A stretch of DNA of 64,000 nucleotides from Thiocystis violascens DSM 198 (GCF_000227745.2 NC_018012.1:3965412-4029411), one strand, 5' to 3'; positions 31,876 through 41,002 are shown, numbered from the stretch's first letter. The notes: generated from the letters alone by a model not told the origin. Made by a program: numbers and translations.

Positions 31876-33069
31876 TCAATACCCCGGCGGCGTCTTCTTC
31901 CAGGAATAGCCCTTCGCCGCCAGATCGTATCCGGTCTGGAACAGGGCGCGCATGTAGTCCGTATCGAACTCCTCCCGGTGCGGTGCGTTGAAGCTGGACG
32001 GGATATAGGCCAGGTTGAAATCGACGCCATCGCGCTGCGCGGTCAAATAGATCCGGTAGAGATCGCCCACACCTTGGGAGATCAGCAGCGAGGAGATGGC
32101 GCGCCCGACGATGCTCAGGGTCCGGCGATCGACCTGCGCCCACTCCGGATCCATGCGGGCATTACGGATGACATAGACCCGGCGTTCGCGGTCGATCTGT
32201 TCTCTCTGACTCACCGCTTTGAGTTTGAGTGACGGTGGGTAGACGAAGGTCTGCGCCATGGCCCCGCCGTCCACATGCATCTCCTGGTAGTGACGTCCCG
32301 CAGCCTCCACGTCGATCATCACCGGGGGGAAGGCGCCGGGAATGGCGGCGGAGGCGATCAGGATGGAGCGAAAGAGCTTCAGCGCCCTGGGGTCGGGGCT
32401 GGCGGCGATCCTGGTCAGATTCCAGAGCACGCCCTGGCGGGCGTCCAGGTCGACGGTGCCGACGAAGAGCAGACGCCCCTTCGCGTACTCGCGCGCGATA
32501 GCGTCCAGCAGGGGCTGATCCACTTCCTGCGCGACGCGACTCCAGAGCGGGGCGTTGTCGGCCAGGGCGTCGCTGGTGACCGCGGCCAACAGCGAGCGCG
32601 GCTTGACGATGTCCCTGGGGGAAACGGTCGTGTAGAAGGTCTTGAGCCGATGGTTGTAGGCGGAACCCAGGAAGGCGAAGGGCGCGATGAGCGCACCGGT
32701 GCTGACCCCGGTCACCAGCTTGAACTCGGGGCGACCGCCGGCGGCGGTCCAGCCGTTCAGGAGTCCGGCGGCGAAGGCGCCATTGTCCCCGCCGCCCGAG
32801 ACGGCGAGAAAGGTCGCGGGCGGCAAAGATCCCCGGTGGCCTTGAGCGGCGAGGTGGGCCTGCTCGCGCCGGAGTGAGGCGATGCCCTCGGCCAGAAGTG
32901 CCGCATCGTCGACGCCGATCCGATAGCGCACCTCGGGGAGTCCGGGTACTGTCGCCTGGGCGGTGAGCGACACGGGCACGGCATCCTTGCGGACCGGCCC
33001 GACGCAGCCTTGCGCCAGTGTCATCGCCAAGAAGATCGCGATGAGAGACGGGGCGGTTCGGATGGTCAT
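31876..33069 (-). CDS. Patatin-like phospholipase lipoprotein
   Basis: 397 residues. A lipoprotein signal is present: IFLAMTLAQGC with the Cys at about residue 22. Patatin motifs follow: oxyanion-hole AVSGGGDNGAFAAGL, nucleophile GVSTGAL (G-x-S-x-G) and the catalytic Asp in HVDGGAMAQ. It probably hydrolyses acyl esters at the envelope. It is last in a leftward group with SulP, DUF2092 and a repeat protein. ATG 33069 begins the lipoprotein signal; the frame is open further upstream to 33252 without a signal. Confidence 0.9.
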   Translation of the reverse strand: MTIRTAPSLIAIFLAMTLAQGCVGPVRKDAVPVSLTAQATVPGLPEVRYRIGVDDAALLAEGIASLRREQAHLAAQGHRGSLPPATFLAVSGGGDNGAFAAGLLNGWTAAGGRPEFKLVTGVSTGALIAPFAFLGSAYNHRLKTFYTTVSPRDIVKPRSLLAAVTSDALADNAPLWSRVAQEVDQPLLDAIAREYAKGRLLFVGTVDLDARQGVLWNLTRIAASPDPRALKLFRSILIASAAIPGAFPPVMIDVEAAGRHYQEMHVDGGAMAQTFVYPPSLKLKAVSQREQIDRERRVYVIRNARMDPEWAQVDRRTLSIVGRAISSLLISQGVGDLYRIYLTAQRDGVDFNLAYIPSSFNAPHREEFDTDYMRALFQTGYDLAAKGYSWKKTPPGY

Positions 33070-33176
33070 CTCAATACGTCTCTCTGTGTTCGAATATGGA
33101 TAGATATGATCGGCTGCTGCTCGGATCACGGACTCCGCGGCGCGGCCAGGCGCCCCGCCGCGCTCATTGCATGACT

Positions 33177-33653
33177 TCAATAGGGCGAATTGACGACCAC
33201 ATACTGGACGCTCGTTCCGGCGTACTGCGGTCGATACCAGGTCGATCCACATTGCTGATAAGTCGTTCCGTTGACATACAGGGTCGAGCAGGACGGCGGT
33301 AGCGAGTAGATGACCGAACCGATGACCGCCGCGGTGGTCGCGATCGCGACGCCCGTGGCCACCGGGTGGTTCCAGCGGCGATTGACGTCGATATCGACAT
33401 CGCGATCGATGTTCACGTTGGTATTTCGGTTGATGTTGGCGCTGCGGTTGATATTGGCGCTACGGTTAATGTTGGCGCTGCGGTTGATATTGGCACCGCG
33501 GTTGATGTTGGCGCCGCCCGCTCGATTGACCGAGGTTCTGGCATGTCCGCCGCCACCCCGAGCCGCCGAGGCATCCAGGGGCAGAAACGTCAGGCCCACG
33601 AAGGGGACGGCCAGAGAGGCCAACAGCGCGAAGTGTCTGGAAAGGCGTTTCAT
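33177..33653 (-). CDS. Secreted protein with NINRSA hexapeptide repeats
   Basis: 158 residues: signal peptide (LLASLAVPFVGLTFLPLDASA), a Gly/Arg-rich stretch, then tandem hexapeptides of the form ANINRS/G (about residues 48-77, five or six units, encoded by 18-base repeats), an acidic-basic DRDVDIDVNRRW part, a hydrophobic segment (VATGVAIATTAAVIGSVIYS) and a C-terminal Cys pair module (STLYVNGTTYQQCGSTWYRP). The C-terminus resembles small exported proteins of proteobacteria. Function unknown; the 13-base gap suggests co-expression with the DUF2092 gene. Confidence 0.75.
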   Translation of the reverse strand: MKRLSRHFALLASLAVPFVGLTFLPLDASAARGGGGHARTSVNRAGGANINRGANINRSANINRSANINRSANINRNTNVNIDRDVDIDVNRRWNHPVATGVAIATTAAVIGSVIYSLPPSCSTLYVNGTTYQQCGSTWYRPQYAGTSVQYVVVNSPY

Positions 33654-33666
33654 CGTTGCGTCTCCC

Positions 33667-34470
33667 TTAATTGGTCGCCGGGTCGGAGTCGGTCGTGACG
33701 ATCATGATGGGGTGGTCAGCCTTGGTTGGGATAAAGGTAAAGGCCGCCTCATCGGGGCGGGTCGTCGTGTCCCAAGTCAGGCTGGCCACGAACTGCGGCT
33801 CGCCCGGCACATCCTTGGTCGTGATCACATAGCGTAGCGGCAGGGGGGCATCGCCTTGCGCGATCCAGATCTGCCAATCGACGTCCGCCTGGCGGAAGGC
33901 GTAGTGATCGGCCAACTGGCCCGCGATCCGGCTCGTGCCGACGTGCATGGCGTCCTGGATCGCCGCGGCGTCATCCTCCTCGCCGCCCCAGTAGAAAAGA
34001 TCCGCGAGCGGAAACTCGATGTCGAATTTCGTCTGAACCTTGTCCAGTACCTCCCGGATGGTGGGCGGGGCCGGGACCGAGGCATAGTAGCGGACCTCGG
34101 GGGCCACCAGGGTAAAGGTCTTGCCGTCGTAGTAGATCGCGCGCGCCTTGCGGTCGGTCTCGACATCGGCGCGCAGCCGGTCGGGGCGGCGCACCTGGAG
34201 CTCGACCCGCTTGATGAGCTGGATCTTCTGGCCGGAGTCGAGGACTTCATCGGTCGCGTCATCGATGTGCAGACTGAAGGCATCGAGTGTGCGCAGATAG
34301 GCGCCCATGCGCTGAAGCGCCTGCATAGCCACGGGATCGAGCACCGGCATGCCGGGGAGAACGACAGGTTCCGGCGCCTGAACCTCGGCCAGCACGAGGG
34401 GGGCGCCGACGAGACTCGCCAGCAGGAGCGCGGGGGGAAGCATCCGTGTGAAACGTCTTGGGGTAGGCAT
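33667..34470 (-). CDS. DUF2092 family periplasmic protein
   Basis: 267 residues with a signal peptide (ALLLASLVGAPLVLA). The mature part fits DUF2092: MQALQRMGAYLRTLDAFSLH, VELQVRRPDRLRADVETDR, AIYYDGKTFTLVAPEVRYYA and LRYVITTKDVPGEPQFVASL. The fold is probably LolA/LolB-like, so lipid or lipoprotein carriage is possible. ATG 34470 lies 10 bases after the SulP stop. Confidence 0.88.
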   Translation of the reverse strand: MPTPRRFTRMLPPALLLASLVGAPLVLAEVQAPEPVVLPGMPVLDPVAMQALQRMGAYLRTLDAFSLHIDDATDEVLDSGQKIQLIKRVELQVRRPDRLRADVETDRKARAIYYDGKTFTLVAPEVRYYASVPAPPTIREVLDKVQTKFDIEFPLADLFYWGGEEDDAAAIQDAMHVGTSRIAGQLADHYAFRQADVDWQIWIAQGDAPLPLRYVITTKDVPGEPQFVASLTWDTTTRPDEAAFTFIPTKADHPIMIVTTDSDPATN

Positions 34471-34480
34471 TGCGGAGCCC

Positions 34481-36202
34481 TCAAGTGGATGTGGATGTTG
34501 TGGTGCGCGATTCCCTCGCGGTCGAATCCCTGTCCTCGAACGCCGTGGCCCGAGCGCGAAACCGCTCGACGGCCAGGGGAAGATTGAAGAGTAGCCGCTC
34601 GCGCCCAAGCGTCTTGCCGAGCGACGAGCGCTGAACCATGGCGAGCACCTCGGGATTGAGCGCCACCAGCCAGAGTTCGGCGCCGCGCGCGCGCAGCCGC
34701 TCCTCGCCCTCGACGAGCATCTTGAGCGCCGAGTACTCGATGTCGGTCACGGCGCTGAAGTCCATCGCCAGCACGCGCGGCTCGGCAGCGTCGATCAGCG
34801 GCCACACCTGCTCGCCGATGCGCTGGGCATTGGCGAAGAAGAGACGCCCCTCCGGCCGCACCATCAGCAGTCCGGGGAAGGTCTCGTCCTCCGGATGCGC
34901 GTCCGTTCTGGGGCGGAAGACCTCCGTGCCCGGCTTGCGCCCGAGGACATAGAGCCGCGGATGCGCGGCCTGATAGGCCAGCGACACCAGTGAAACGATG
35001 ATGGCCACCAGGATGCCCTTGAGCGTCCCGAGCAGGACCACGCCGGCAAAAGCCGCCAGTGCCCAGAGAAACTCCATACGCCGGATCATCAGGATGGCGA
35101 AGATCTCGGCCGGCTGGATCAGTCCGATCGAATAGACGATGACCACGGCCGCCAGGGTCGCCTGCGGCATCAGGCCCATCAGGGGCGCGAGCAGGAGCAA
35201 GGTCGCGACGGCGGCGGCGGCCGTCACCAGGCCGGCAACCTGAGTGCGCGCGCCGGCGCTCCGGTTCACCGCCGTCTGCGAGGTGCCGCCGCCGCCCGGC
35301 ATGGCGCCGAAGAGGCCGCCGACGAGGTTGCCGAGTCCGGTCGCCACCAGCTCCTGGTTCGGCACCGGGCGCGGCTCGCCCCGCCCCGCGAAGGCCCGTG
35401 CGGCGGCGATGGATTCGGTGAAACTCATCAGCGCGATACCGAGCGCGCCGGGCCAGAGCTGTTCGATCAGCTCCAGATTGGGCAGGCTCAGGGCCGGCAG
35501 ACCCTGGGGGATGTGGCCGACGATCGCCACGCCCTGGTCCTGCAGCGTGAGCAGCCCGGAGACGGCGATGCCGAGCGCGACCGCGACCAGCGGGGCTGGG
35601 GCGCGTGGGGCCAGGCGCTCGATCCCGAGCAGGATGGCCAGCATGGCGACGCCGACCGCCAGGGTCGCGAGCGAGGTCTCGGGCAGGTGGGCGCCGAGCG
35701 CGAAGAGGTCGCGCAGAAAACCGGTCTTCTCGATATGAAGGCCGAGCAGCTTGGGCACCTGATCCAGGATGATGACCAGCCCGATGCCGGCCTTGAAGCC
35801 GGTCAGGACCGGCTCCGAGATGAAGCTGGCGACGACCCCGAGCCGCAGCACCGCAGCCAGGATCAGCATCACCCCAACCAGGACCGCGAGCGTCGCCGAG
35901 GCCGTCAGCAGCGCCGCCGGATCGCCGCTCGGCACCACCAGCGCAAGCTGGGTGCCGGTGAGGATCGCGAGCGTCGTGGTGGTGGTGACGCTGAGCGGCC
36001 GCGAAGTGCCGAGGAGCGCATAGATCACCAGGGGCACGAAGGCGGTGTAAAGCCCCACCTCCACCGGCAGCCCGGCGATAGTGGCATAGGCCATCGCCTT
36101 GGGGATGACCACGGCGGCGGTGGTCAGACCCGCCACCAGGTCCAGGCGCAGCCACCCCGGTTGGTAGCCGCCGAGCCAGTCGCGCATCGGGATGTTACTC
36201 AT
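34481..36202 (-). CDS. SulP-family anion transporter with STAS domain
   Basis: 573 residues. The transporter half has 10-14 hydrophobic segments and the SulP marks GYQPGWLRLDLVAGLTTAAV, IPKAMAYATIAGLPVEVGLY and SFTESIAAARAFAGRGE. A C-terminal STAS domain (about 445-545, PRVLAMDFSAVTDIEYSALK) follows. The substrate could be sulfate, bicarbonate or another anion. The start codon is only 7 bases beyond the end of a TnpB gene, with no good ribosome site, so an IS607 insertion may have replaced its original promoter. Confidence 0.92.
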   Translation of the reverse strand: MSNIPMRDWLGGYQPGWLRLDLVAGLTTAAVVIPKAMAYATIAGLPVEVGLYTAFVPLVIYALLGTSRPLSVTTTTTLAILTGTQLALVVPSGDPAALLTASATLAVLVGVMLILAAVLRLGVVASFISEPVLTGFKAGIGLVIILDQVPKLLGLHIEKTGFLRDLFALGAHLPETSLATLAVGVAMLAILLGIERLAPRAPAPLVAVALGIAVSGLLTLQDQGVAIVGHIPQGLPALSLPNLELIEQLWPGALGIALMSFTESIAAARAFAGRGEPRPVPNQELVATGLGNLVGGLFGAMPGGGGTSQTAVNRSAGARTQVAGLVTAAAAVATLLLLAPLMGLMPQATLAAVVIVYSIGLIQPAEIFAILMIRRMEFLWALAAFAGVVLLGTLKGILVAIIVSLVSLAYQAAHPRLYVLGRKPGTEVFRPRTDAHPEDETFPGLLMVRPEGRLFFANAQRIGEQVWPLIDAAEPRVLAMDFSAVTDIEYSALKMLVEGEERLRARGAELWLVALNPEVLAMVQRSSLGKTLGRERLLFNLPLAVERFRARATAFEDRDSTARESRTTTSTST

Positions 36203-36208
36203 GCGAAT

Positions 36209-37609
36209 TCACTGTTCCATTTTTCTTGAGCAAATTTGCTCAATGGACTTATCCGCACTTGGTTGACGCGACGAGTCGCTCAACTCAAGCCTCTTGACGC
36301 TCAGTGGCGCCGGAGAACGTGCCAGCAGCAGCCGTTTGACGTCCCGATACGGGGTGAGCCGCGTGATCTCGGGATCAGACAGCCTTGCCAACACATTCAA
36401 AGCCGCGTTGCGGTCGGCCTGGAGCACGTCCCCGGTTGCCCGGTAAAACTTGTCGCCCACGCGCTTGCCTTGCAGCAAACCCGTGACCGAGTCCATTTGC
36501 GACGTATAGGCCGCGTTGACCAAGACATGCTCGGCGCCACGCTGCTCACACACCGAGTCGAGGGCGTCGGCCAGCGTGCCTTTCGCCCATCCACTCATGC
36601 GTCGGTTGTATCGCTTCCACTGCACCTTGCTGGCAATGGGCGACGTTAAATCTTCGGAGACCACCAGCGCGGCCTTGTCCGCGAGGGAGTGCGCGGATTG
36701 ATAGGCGACGGTGCGCAGGCGTTGTTGAGCGCGCGACCGGCGGGCGTCGATCTTTTTGCGTCCCAAGTTGCAGCGCCGGATCCGGTCGGCCTTCGCGATG
36801 TAGCCGCCCGCGCGGTGTTTCTTTTCCAGCGCATGCAGTTGATTGCGCGATTTTCCGGTCTTGGCGGCGGCGTCGCTGTAGGCGGTTAGCACGGCGCCGA
36901 AGGTCGCGCCATGCGCGTCGCCATCTGAATCGGTGAACGCCTCGGTGTAGCCCTTGTCGATCCCGAGCGTCTGCTCGCCATGGGGTCGTCCTGGCGCTTT
37001 GTCGGTCGCGTAGTGAATCTCGGTGAAGCCGTCCTTCACGCAAATGCGCAGATTGCAGCCGGTGAGATCGACGTGTTTTCCGTTGCTGGTCGTGATCAGG
37101 CGAATGTCCATGCCGTACTGTTTGGCGATCCGGATCGTGATGACCAGCCGGCCATCCACCACGGCTGACGAGTGCTTGTCCGAGCGCACGATGAACTGAT
37201 TGGCCGTGTGGCTGACGCCATGCCGGAAGTGCGCGCGCATCTGCCGGTGCAGAAAGGGATCGTCCAGCCAGCGGTCGTTCTTGAGCAAGGTATAGAGTCG
37301 CTTGCGCTCGGTCGGATCGTTCGTCCGCTTGGCGATGGCCTGACGGACCTTGAGCTTGGCGGCAGCCTTGTAGGTCAGGAGATCGTTGACGACATCCTTG
37401 GTCGTCTCGTTGCGAATCGTGCCGTCGATGGGCAACGCTCCGTACAGGTTTCGCGCGACGATGTCCTTGCGAATGTCCAGCGCAGAACGCCCGACGTTGC
37501 CCAGCGCCCCGTAGCGCCGCCAAATGTCCGCGCGCAGATAACCCATCGCCTGGCAGATCGGCGTCAGTTCGGCGGGAACATCGGCATGCAGGGTGCGCGT
37601 GACCTTCAT
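36209..37609 (-). CDS. TnpB-family RNA-guided nuclease-like protein lacking zinc-ribbon cysteines
   Basis: 466 residues. The RuvC-like active site is present: D218 (QTLGIDKGYTEAF), E319 (ALVVSEDLTSP) and D399 (GDVLQADRNAALNVLARL). The zinc ribbon normally found between the last two has its frame (TSQ-x-C-S-x-C-G then C-x2-C-G) but all four cysteines are replaced (TSQMDSVTG, YRATG: Asp, Thr, Tyr, Thr). TnpB proteins cut DNA guided by an RNA from the element end. ATG 37609 is preferred over TTG 37615 because it overlaps the tnpA stop. Little DNA is left downstream for a guide RNA outside the gene. Confidence 0.85.
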   Translation of the reverse strand: MKVTRTLHADVPAELTPICQAMGYLRADIWRRYGALGNVGRSALDIRKDIVARNLYGALPIDGTIRNETTKDVVNDLLTYKAAAKLKVRQAIAKRTNDPTERKRLYTLLKNDRWLDDPFLHRQMRAHFRHGVSHTANQFIVRSDKHSSAVVDGRLVITIRIAKQYGMDIRLITTSNGKHVDLTGCNLRICVKDGFTEIHYATDKAPGRPHGEQTLGIDKGYTEAFTDSDGDAHGATFGAVLTAYSDAAAKTGKSRNQLHALEKKHRAGGYIAKADRIRRCNLGRKKIDARRSRAQQRLRTVAYQSAHSLADKAALVVSEDLTSPIASKVQWKRYNRRMSGWAKGTLADALDSVCEQRGAEHVLVNAAYTSQMDSVTGLLQGKRVGDKFYRATGDVLQADRNAALNVLARLSDPEITRLTPYRDVKRLLLARSPAPLSVKRLELSDSSRQPSADKSIEQICSRKMEQ

Positions 37610-37803
37610 TCGCAAAGCGCCTTGGGTTGGGCGGTGGAACAGTCTGGAAAATCGGCCTTAATCGCTTGCTTGTACTTGCGCAGTCCGTACAACCGACAGG
37701 AAAAAGTGTGCACGATGGCCAGCAAATCCTCGACCATTTCCTGCTGGGGCGAGAGCGATTCCTGATTCACCACCACCTCGCAGCCGTGGTGTCGGGCGAT
37801 GTC
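37606..37803 (-). pseudogene. C-terminal fragment of IS607 serine recombinase (tnpA)
   Basis: The minus strand reads DIARHHGCEVVVNQESLSPQ, QEMVEDLLAIVHTFSCRLYG, LRKYKQAIKADFPD and stops overlapping tnpB ATG. This is the typical C-terminal end of IS607 TnpA. The catalytic N-terminal domain and HTH are absent; the frame upstream to about 37866 is open but unrelated and has no start. Confidence 0.75.
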
Positions 37804-37908
37804 CTGATCTGCCCCAGGCTCCTCCGGGAGCGCGAACGAACGGGATAGCGAAGAGGCGCGACGTCATCATCGGACGGCTGGCGACCGCTCCATCGCGGCG
37901 ACGCGGCG

Positions 37909-38265
37909 TTATTCATGATCGGGTTGCCCAGGCCGAAATTCGCCACGACTGAGACGTATACCATGGATCGATGCCTGAACCGCCTTGCTGGCGACCGCGA
38001 CATAGATCCCGGTCGTGACGACACCGACGAAGGCCATCGCGACGCTGACAATCTTGCCGAGACGGGTCACGGGCGTAATGTCCCCATAGCCCACGGTCAG
38101 CCCCGTAATGAACGTGAAATAGAAGGCATCCCCCATGGTCAGATCTTCCACCCAGGCCAGCGTGAGCGCCAATAGCATCAGGATCAACACCAGAAAACCA
38201 AAAATATATCTGACGAAATGCGATATCTCTTTCAAGTTGTGCATGAACAGCAGGAAATCACGCAT
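37909..38265 (-). CDS. Two-TM potassium channel family protein
   Basis: 118 residues: helix 1 (YIFGFLVLILMLLALTLAWV), pore loop with the K+ selectivity filter TVGYGDITP, and helix 2 (IVSVAMAFVGVVTTGIYVAV). No RCK or cyclic-nucleotide domain, so it is a minimal KcsA-like channel subunit. It may set membrane potential. It stands alone between the IS607 remnant and ilvA. Confidence 0.88.
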   Translation of the reverse strand: MRDFLLFMHNLKEISHFVRYIFGFLVLILMLLALTLAWVEDLTMGDAFYFTFITGLTVGYGDITPVTRLGKIVSVAMAFVGVVTTGIYVAVASKAVQASIHGIRLSRGEFRPGQPDHE

Positions 38266-38468
38266 GTCGATACCATTGTTGAATCAGAAAACCCTCGCGG
38301 CGGGGTAGGGGCGACCAGAACGCTCAACTGAGAATAGAATCATTTTAAAGTCGGCGATACTCGGATGGCCCGCGCCTCGTCCAACGAATGAACCTGACCC
38401 TTTACGCCCTGCAAGCGGATCGGATGCGGTAACATCGAACGCTTTCAAGCTGTTCCAGAGCCCCTCGC

Positions 38469-40043
38469 ATGCCCGATTCCTATGTCGAGCGGATCCTTAA
38501 GGCGCGTGTCTACGATGTCGCGCTGGAAACCCCGCTGACCCGCGCGCCCCAACTCTCAACCCGACTCGGCAACGAGGTCTTCCTCAAGCGCGAGGATCTC
38601 CAACCGGTGTTTTCGTTCAAGCTGCGCGGGGCCTACAACAAGCTGATCCATCTGGATGCGGACGCGCGGGCAAGGGGCGTGATCGCCGCGAGCGCCGGCA
38701 ATCACGCCCAGGGCGTCGCCCTTGGCGCCAAACGGCTCGGGATCGCGGCGCTCATCGTCATGCCGCGCACCACGCCGGCGATCAAGGTCCGCGCGGTGCG
38801 CGCGCACGGCGGCAAGGTGGTGCTGCACGGCGATTCCTATGACGATGCCTATGCCCATGCAATGGAACTGGTCGCGGAGAAGGGGCTCACCTTCATTCAC
38901 CCCTTCGACGACCCGGACGTGATCGCCGGTCAGGGCACCATCGGCCTGGAGATCCTGCGCCAGCATCCCGAGCCGCCCCACGCCATCTTCGTTCCCGTCG
39001 GCGGCGGCGGCCTGATTGCCGGCATCGCGGCCTATGTCAAATGGCTGTATCCGGAGATCAGGATCATCGGCGTCGAGCCCGAGGAGGCCCCGACCCTGCA
39101 TGCCGCGCTCGCCGCCGGCCGGCGCGTCACGCTGCCACGGGTGGGACTGTTCGCCGATGGCGTCGCGGTGCGGCTGATCGGCGCTGAGACCTTTCGGGTC
39201 GCGCGCGAACGGGTCGACGAGGTGGTGCTGGTCGGCACCGACGAGATCTGCGCCGCCATCAAGGACATCTTCGACGACACCCGTGGCATCGCCGAGCCCG
39301 CCGGAGCGCTGGCCATCGCTGGGCTGAAACGCTGGGTGGAAACCACCGGCATCCGCGACGCGCATCTGATCGCGATCGAGAGCGGCGCCAACATCAACTT
39401 CGACCGTCTGCGCCATGTCGCCGAGCGCGCCGAACTGGGCGAACACCGCGAGGCCCTGCTGGCGGTCGAGATCCCCGAGCGCCCAGGCAGCTTTCTGGCC
39501 TTCTGCCGAACGGTCGGCAAGCGTCAGATCACCGAGTTTAACTATCGCTACGCCGATACCCGCCGCGCCCAGGTGTTCGTCGGCGTCGAACTGAGCCGTG
39601 GCGACGAGGAGCGCGCCGAGCTGATCGCCCGGCTCGCCGAGAAGGATTTCAAGGTGCTCGACATGACCGACAACGAAACGGCCAAGCAGCATATCCGCTT
39701 CATGGTCGGCGGCCACGCCCCCGGCATCGCGCACGAGACCCTGATCCGCTTCGAGTTTCCCGAGCGTCCCGGCGCACTGCTCGATTTCCTGAGCGCGCTC
39801 GGGAAACGCTGGAACATCAGCCTGTTCCACTACCGCAATCACGGCGCCGCCTATGGCCGCGTGCTCATGGGCGCGCAGATTCCGCCCGCTGACCGGGAAG
39901 ACTTCCGTCAATCGCTCGACGCGCTGGGCTACAGTTACTGGGACGAGACCGACAACCCGGCCTATCGGATCTTTGTCGGCGACAGCTCGCCGAACGCGTT
40001 TGATGCGCTTGCCAGCGCGCCGCTCGCTCGGGACGCGGTTTAA
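38469..40043 (+). CDS. ilvA: Threonine ammonia-lyase, biosynthetic
   Basis: 524 residues, the long biosynthetic form. The PLP lysine is K51 (QPVFSFKLRGAYNKL), with the Ser/Gly loop ASAGNHAQGVALGAKRLG and the phosphate-binding PVGGGGLIAGIAAYVK. Two ACT-like regulatory domains follow (about 335-410 and 430-510, EIPERPGSFLAFCRTVG and EFPERPGALLDFLSALG), for isoleucine inhibition and valine activation. It makes 2-oxobutanoate for isoleucine synthesis. The last codons GCG GTT TAA coincide with a family C repeat end. The stop overlaps mutM by 4 bases, tail to tail. Confidence 0.96.
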   Translation: MPDSYVERILKARVYDVALETPLTRAPQLSTRLGNEVFLKREDLQPVFSFKLRGAYNKLIHLDADARARGVIAASAGNHAQGVALGAKRLGIAALIVMPRTTPAIKVRAVRAHGGKVVLHGDSYDDAYAHAMELVAEKGLTFIHPFDDPDVIAGQGTIGLEILRQHPEPPHAIFVPVGGGGLIAGIAAYVKWLYPEIRIIGVEPEEAPTLHAALAAGRRVTLPRVGLFADGVAVRLIGAETFRVARERVDEVVLVGTDEICAAIKDIFDDTRGIAEPAGALAIAGLKRWVETTGIRDAHLIAIESGANINFDRLRHVAERAELGEHREALLAVEIPERPGSFLAFCRTVGKRQITEFNYRYADTRRAQVFVGVELSRGDEERAELIARLAEKDFKVLDMTDNETAKQHIRFMVGGHAPGIAHETLIRFEFPERPGALLDFLSALGKRWNISLFHYRNHGAAYGRVLMGAQIPPADREDFRQSLDALGYSYWDETDNPAYRIFVGDSSPNAFDALASAPLARDAV

Positions 40044-40867
40044 TGTTGACAGCGCGGACAGAAAAAGCTCGACCGCTGTCCGATCCGTTTGACTCGCAAG
40101 GGTTCGCCGCAGATTCCACACGGCTCGCCCGCGTGTCCGTAAACCCGTAGCGATTGGGCGAAATAGCCGGGTTGCCCGTCCTCGTTGACGAAGTCCCGCA
40201 GCGTGGTTCCGCCCTGTTCGATGGACGCCCGCAGGACCGCGCGGATCGTCGCGGCCAGCCGCCGGTAGCGTTCCAGACCGACGCGGTGACAGTGGCGCGC
40301 GGGATGGATACCGGCCAGAAAAAGCGATTCGTTGGCGTAGATGTTGCCGACCCCGACCACCACCGCCGCATCCATGATGAAGCTCTTGATCGCGACCCGC
40401 CGCGTTCGGCTCAGTGCATGGAGATAGTCTCCGTCGAACGAGTCGCCCAGCGGCTCCGGTCCCAGATCGCGCAACAGCGGATGCTGGACTTGCGCAATCT
40501 CCGGCGACTCGGGCGTCCAGAGAAAGAGACCGAAGCGGCGCGGGTCATGAAAGCGCAGACAATGCCCGTCGTCGAGCGCCAGATCCACATGATCGTGCCG
40601 TTTCGGAGGACTGCCGGGGGCGACGATCCGCAGGCTGCCGGACATGCCCAGATGGACGATCAGCGCGCCGCGCTCGAGTCCGATCAGCAGATATTTGCTA
40701 CGTCTCGCAAGCGCGCCGATGATCTGTCCGGCGACCAGTTCCGGAGTCTCGGGCGGAATCGGCAGACGCAGACGCGGATCGCGCACCAGCAGGCGCGCGA
40801 TCCGGCGGCCCTCCAGGTGCGGACGGATGCCGCGTAGCGTGGTTTCGACTTCGGGAAGTTCGGGCAT
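40040..40867 (-). CDS. mutM: Formamidopyrimidine-DNA glycosylase
   Basis: 275 residues. The N-terminus PELPEVETTLRGIRPHL supplies catalytic Pro2 and Glu3. The helix-two-turn-helix region (AVVVGVGNIYANESLFLAGI) and C-terminal zinc finger (CGICGEPL then FFCPRCQ) are intact. It removes oxidised purines such as 8-oxoguanine from DNA. The start is at 40867, as Pro2 must become N-terminal. The 135 bases to the next gene show nothing else. Confidence 0.96.
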   Translation of the reverse strand: MPELPEVETTLRGIRPHLEGRRIARLLVRDPRLRLPIPPETPELVAGQIIGALARRSKYLLIGLERGALIVHLGMSGSLRIVAPGSPPKRHDHVDLALDDGHCLRFHDPRRFGLFLWTPESPEIAQVQHPLLRDLGPEPLGDSFDGDYLHALSRTRRVAIKSFIMDAAVVVGVGNIYANESLFLAGIHPARHCHRVGLERYRRLAATIRAVLRASIEQGGTTLRDFVNEDGQPGYFAQSLRVYGHAGEPCGICGEPLRVKRIGQRSSFFCPRCQH

Positions 40868-41002
40868 GGTATTCGACCGCGTCTGGCATGATCGGCGTTG
40901 TGTCCGCACGGAGATCTTGGCGTTTTGGTCTTCGGCGCCAAGCGCGGATGGCCGAAACGATGATCAAGGCCGATTTTGTAATGGGTTGGAACGTGCCGTG
41001 GT

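Larger units (their letters stand above)
36209..37803 (-). mobile_element. IS607-family remnant (truncated tnpA, full-length tnpB)
   Basis: The C-terminal end of an IS607-type serine recombinase is followed, with an ATGA overlap, by a TnpB gene. The recombinase N-terminus is missing, so the element cannot move by itself. IS607 elements have no terminal inverted repeats, so the outer borders are approximate; the left end directly meets the SulP gene. Confidence 0.75.

Noticed and set aside
33825..36155. 776-codon leftward frame overlapping SulP and DUF2092 genes
   Set aside because: Out-of-frame reading of two well-supported genes; sequence is Arg/Ala/Gly-rich without domains.
37658..37870. 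70-codon leftward frame over the IS607 tnpA remnant
   Set aside because: A different frame of the same strand reads the recognisable recombinase C-terminus and overlaps tnpB correctly.
38556..40121. 521-codon leftward frame opposite ilvA
   Set aside because: Antisense shadow; it also overlaps the mutM 3' end in a different frame.
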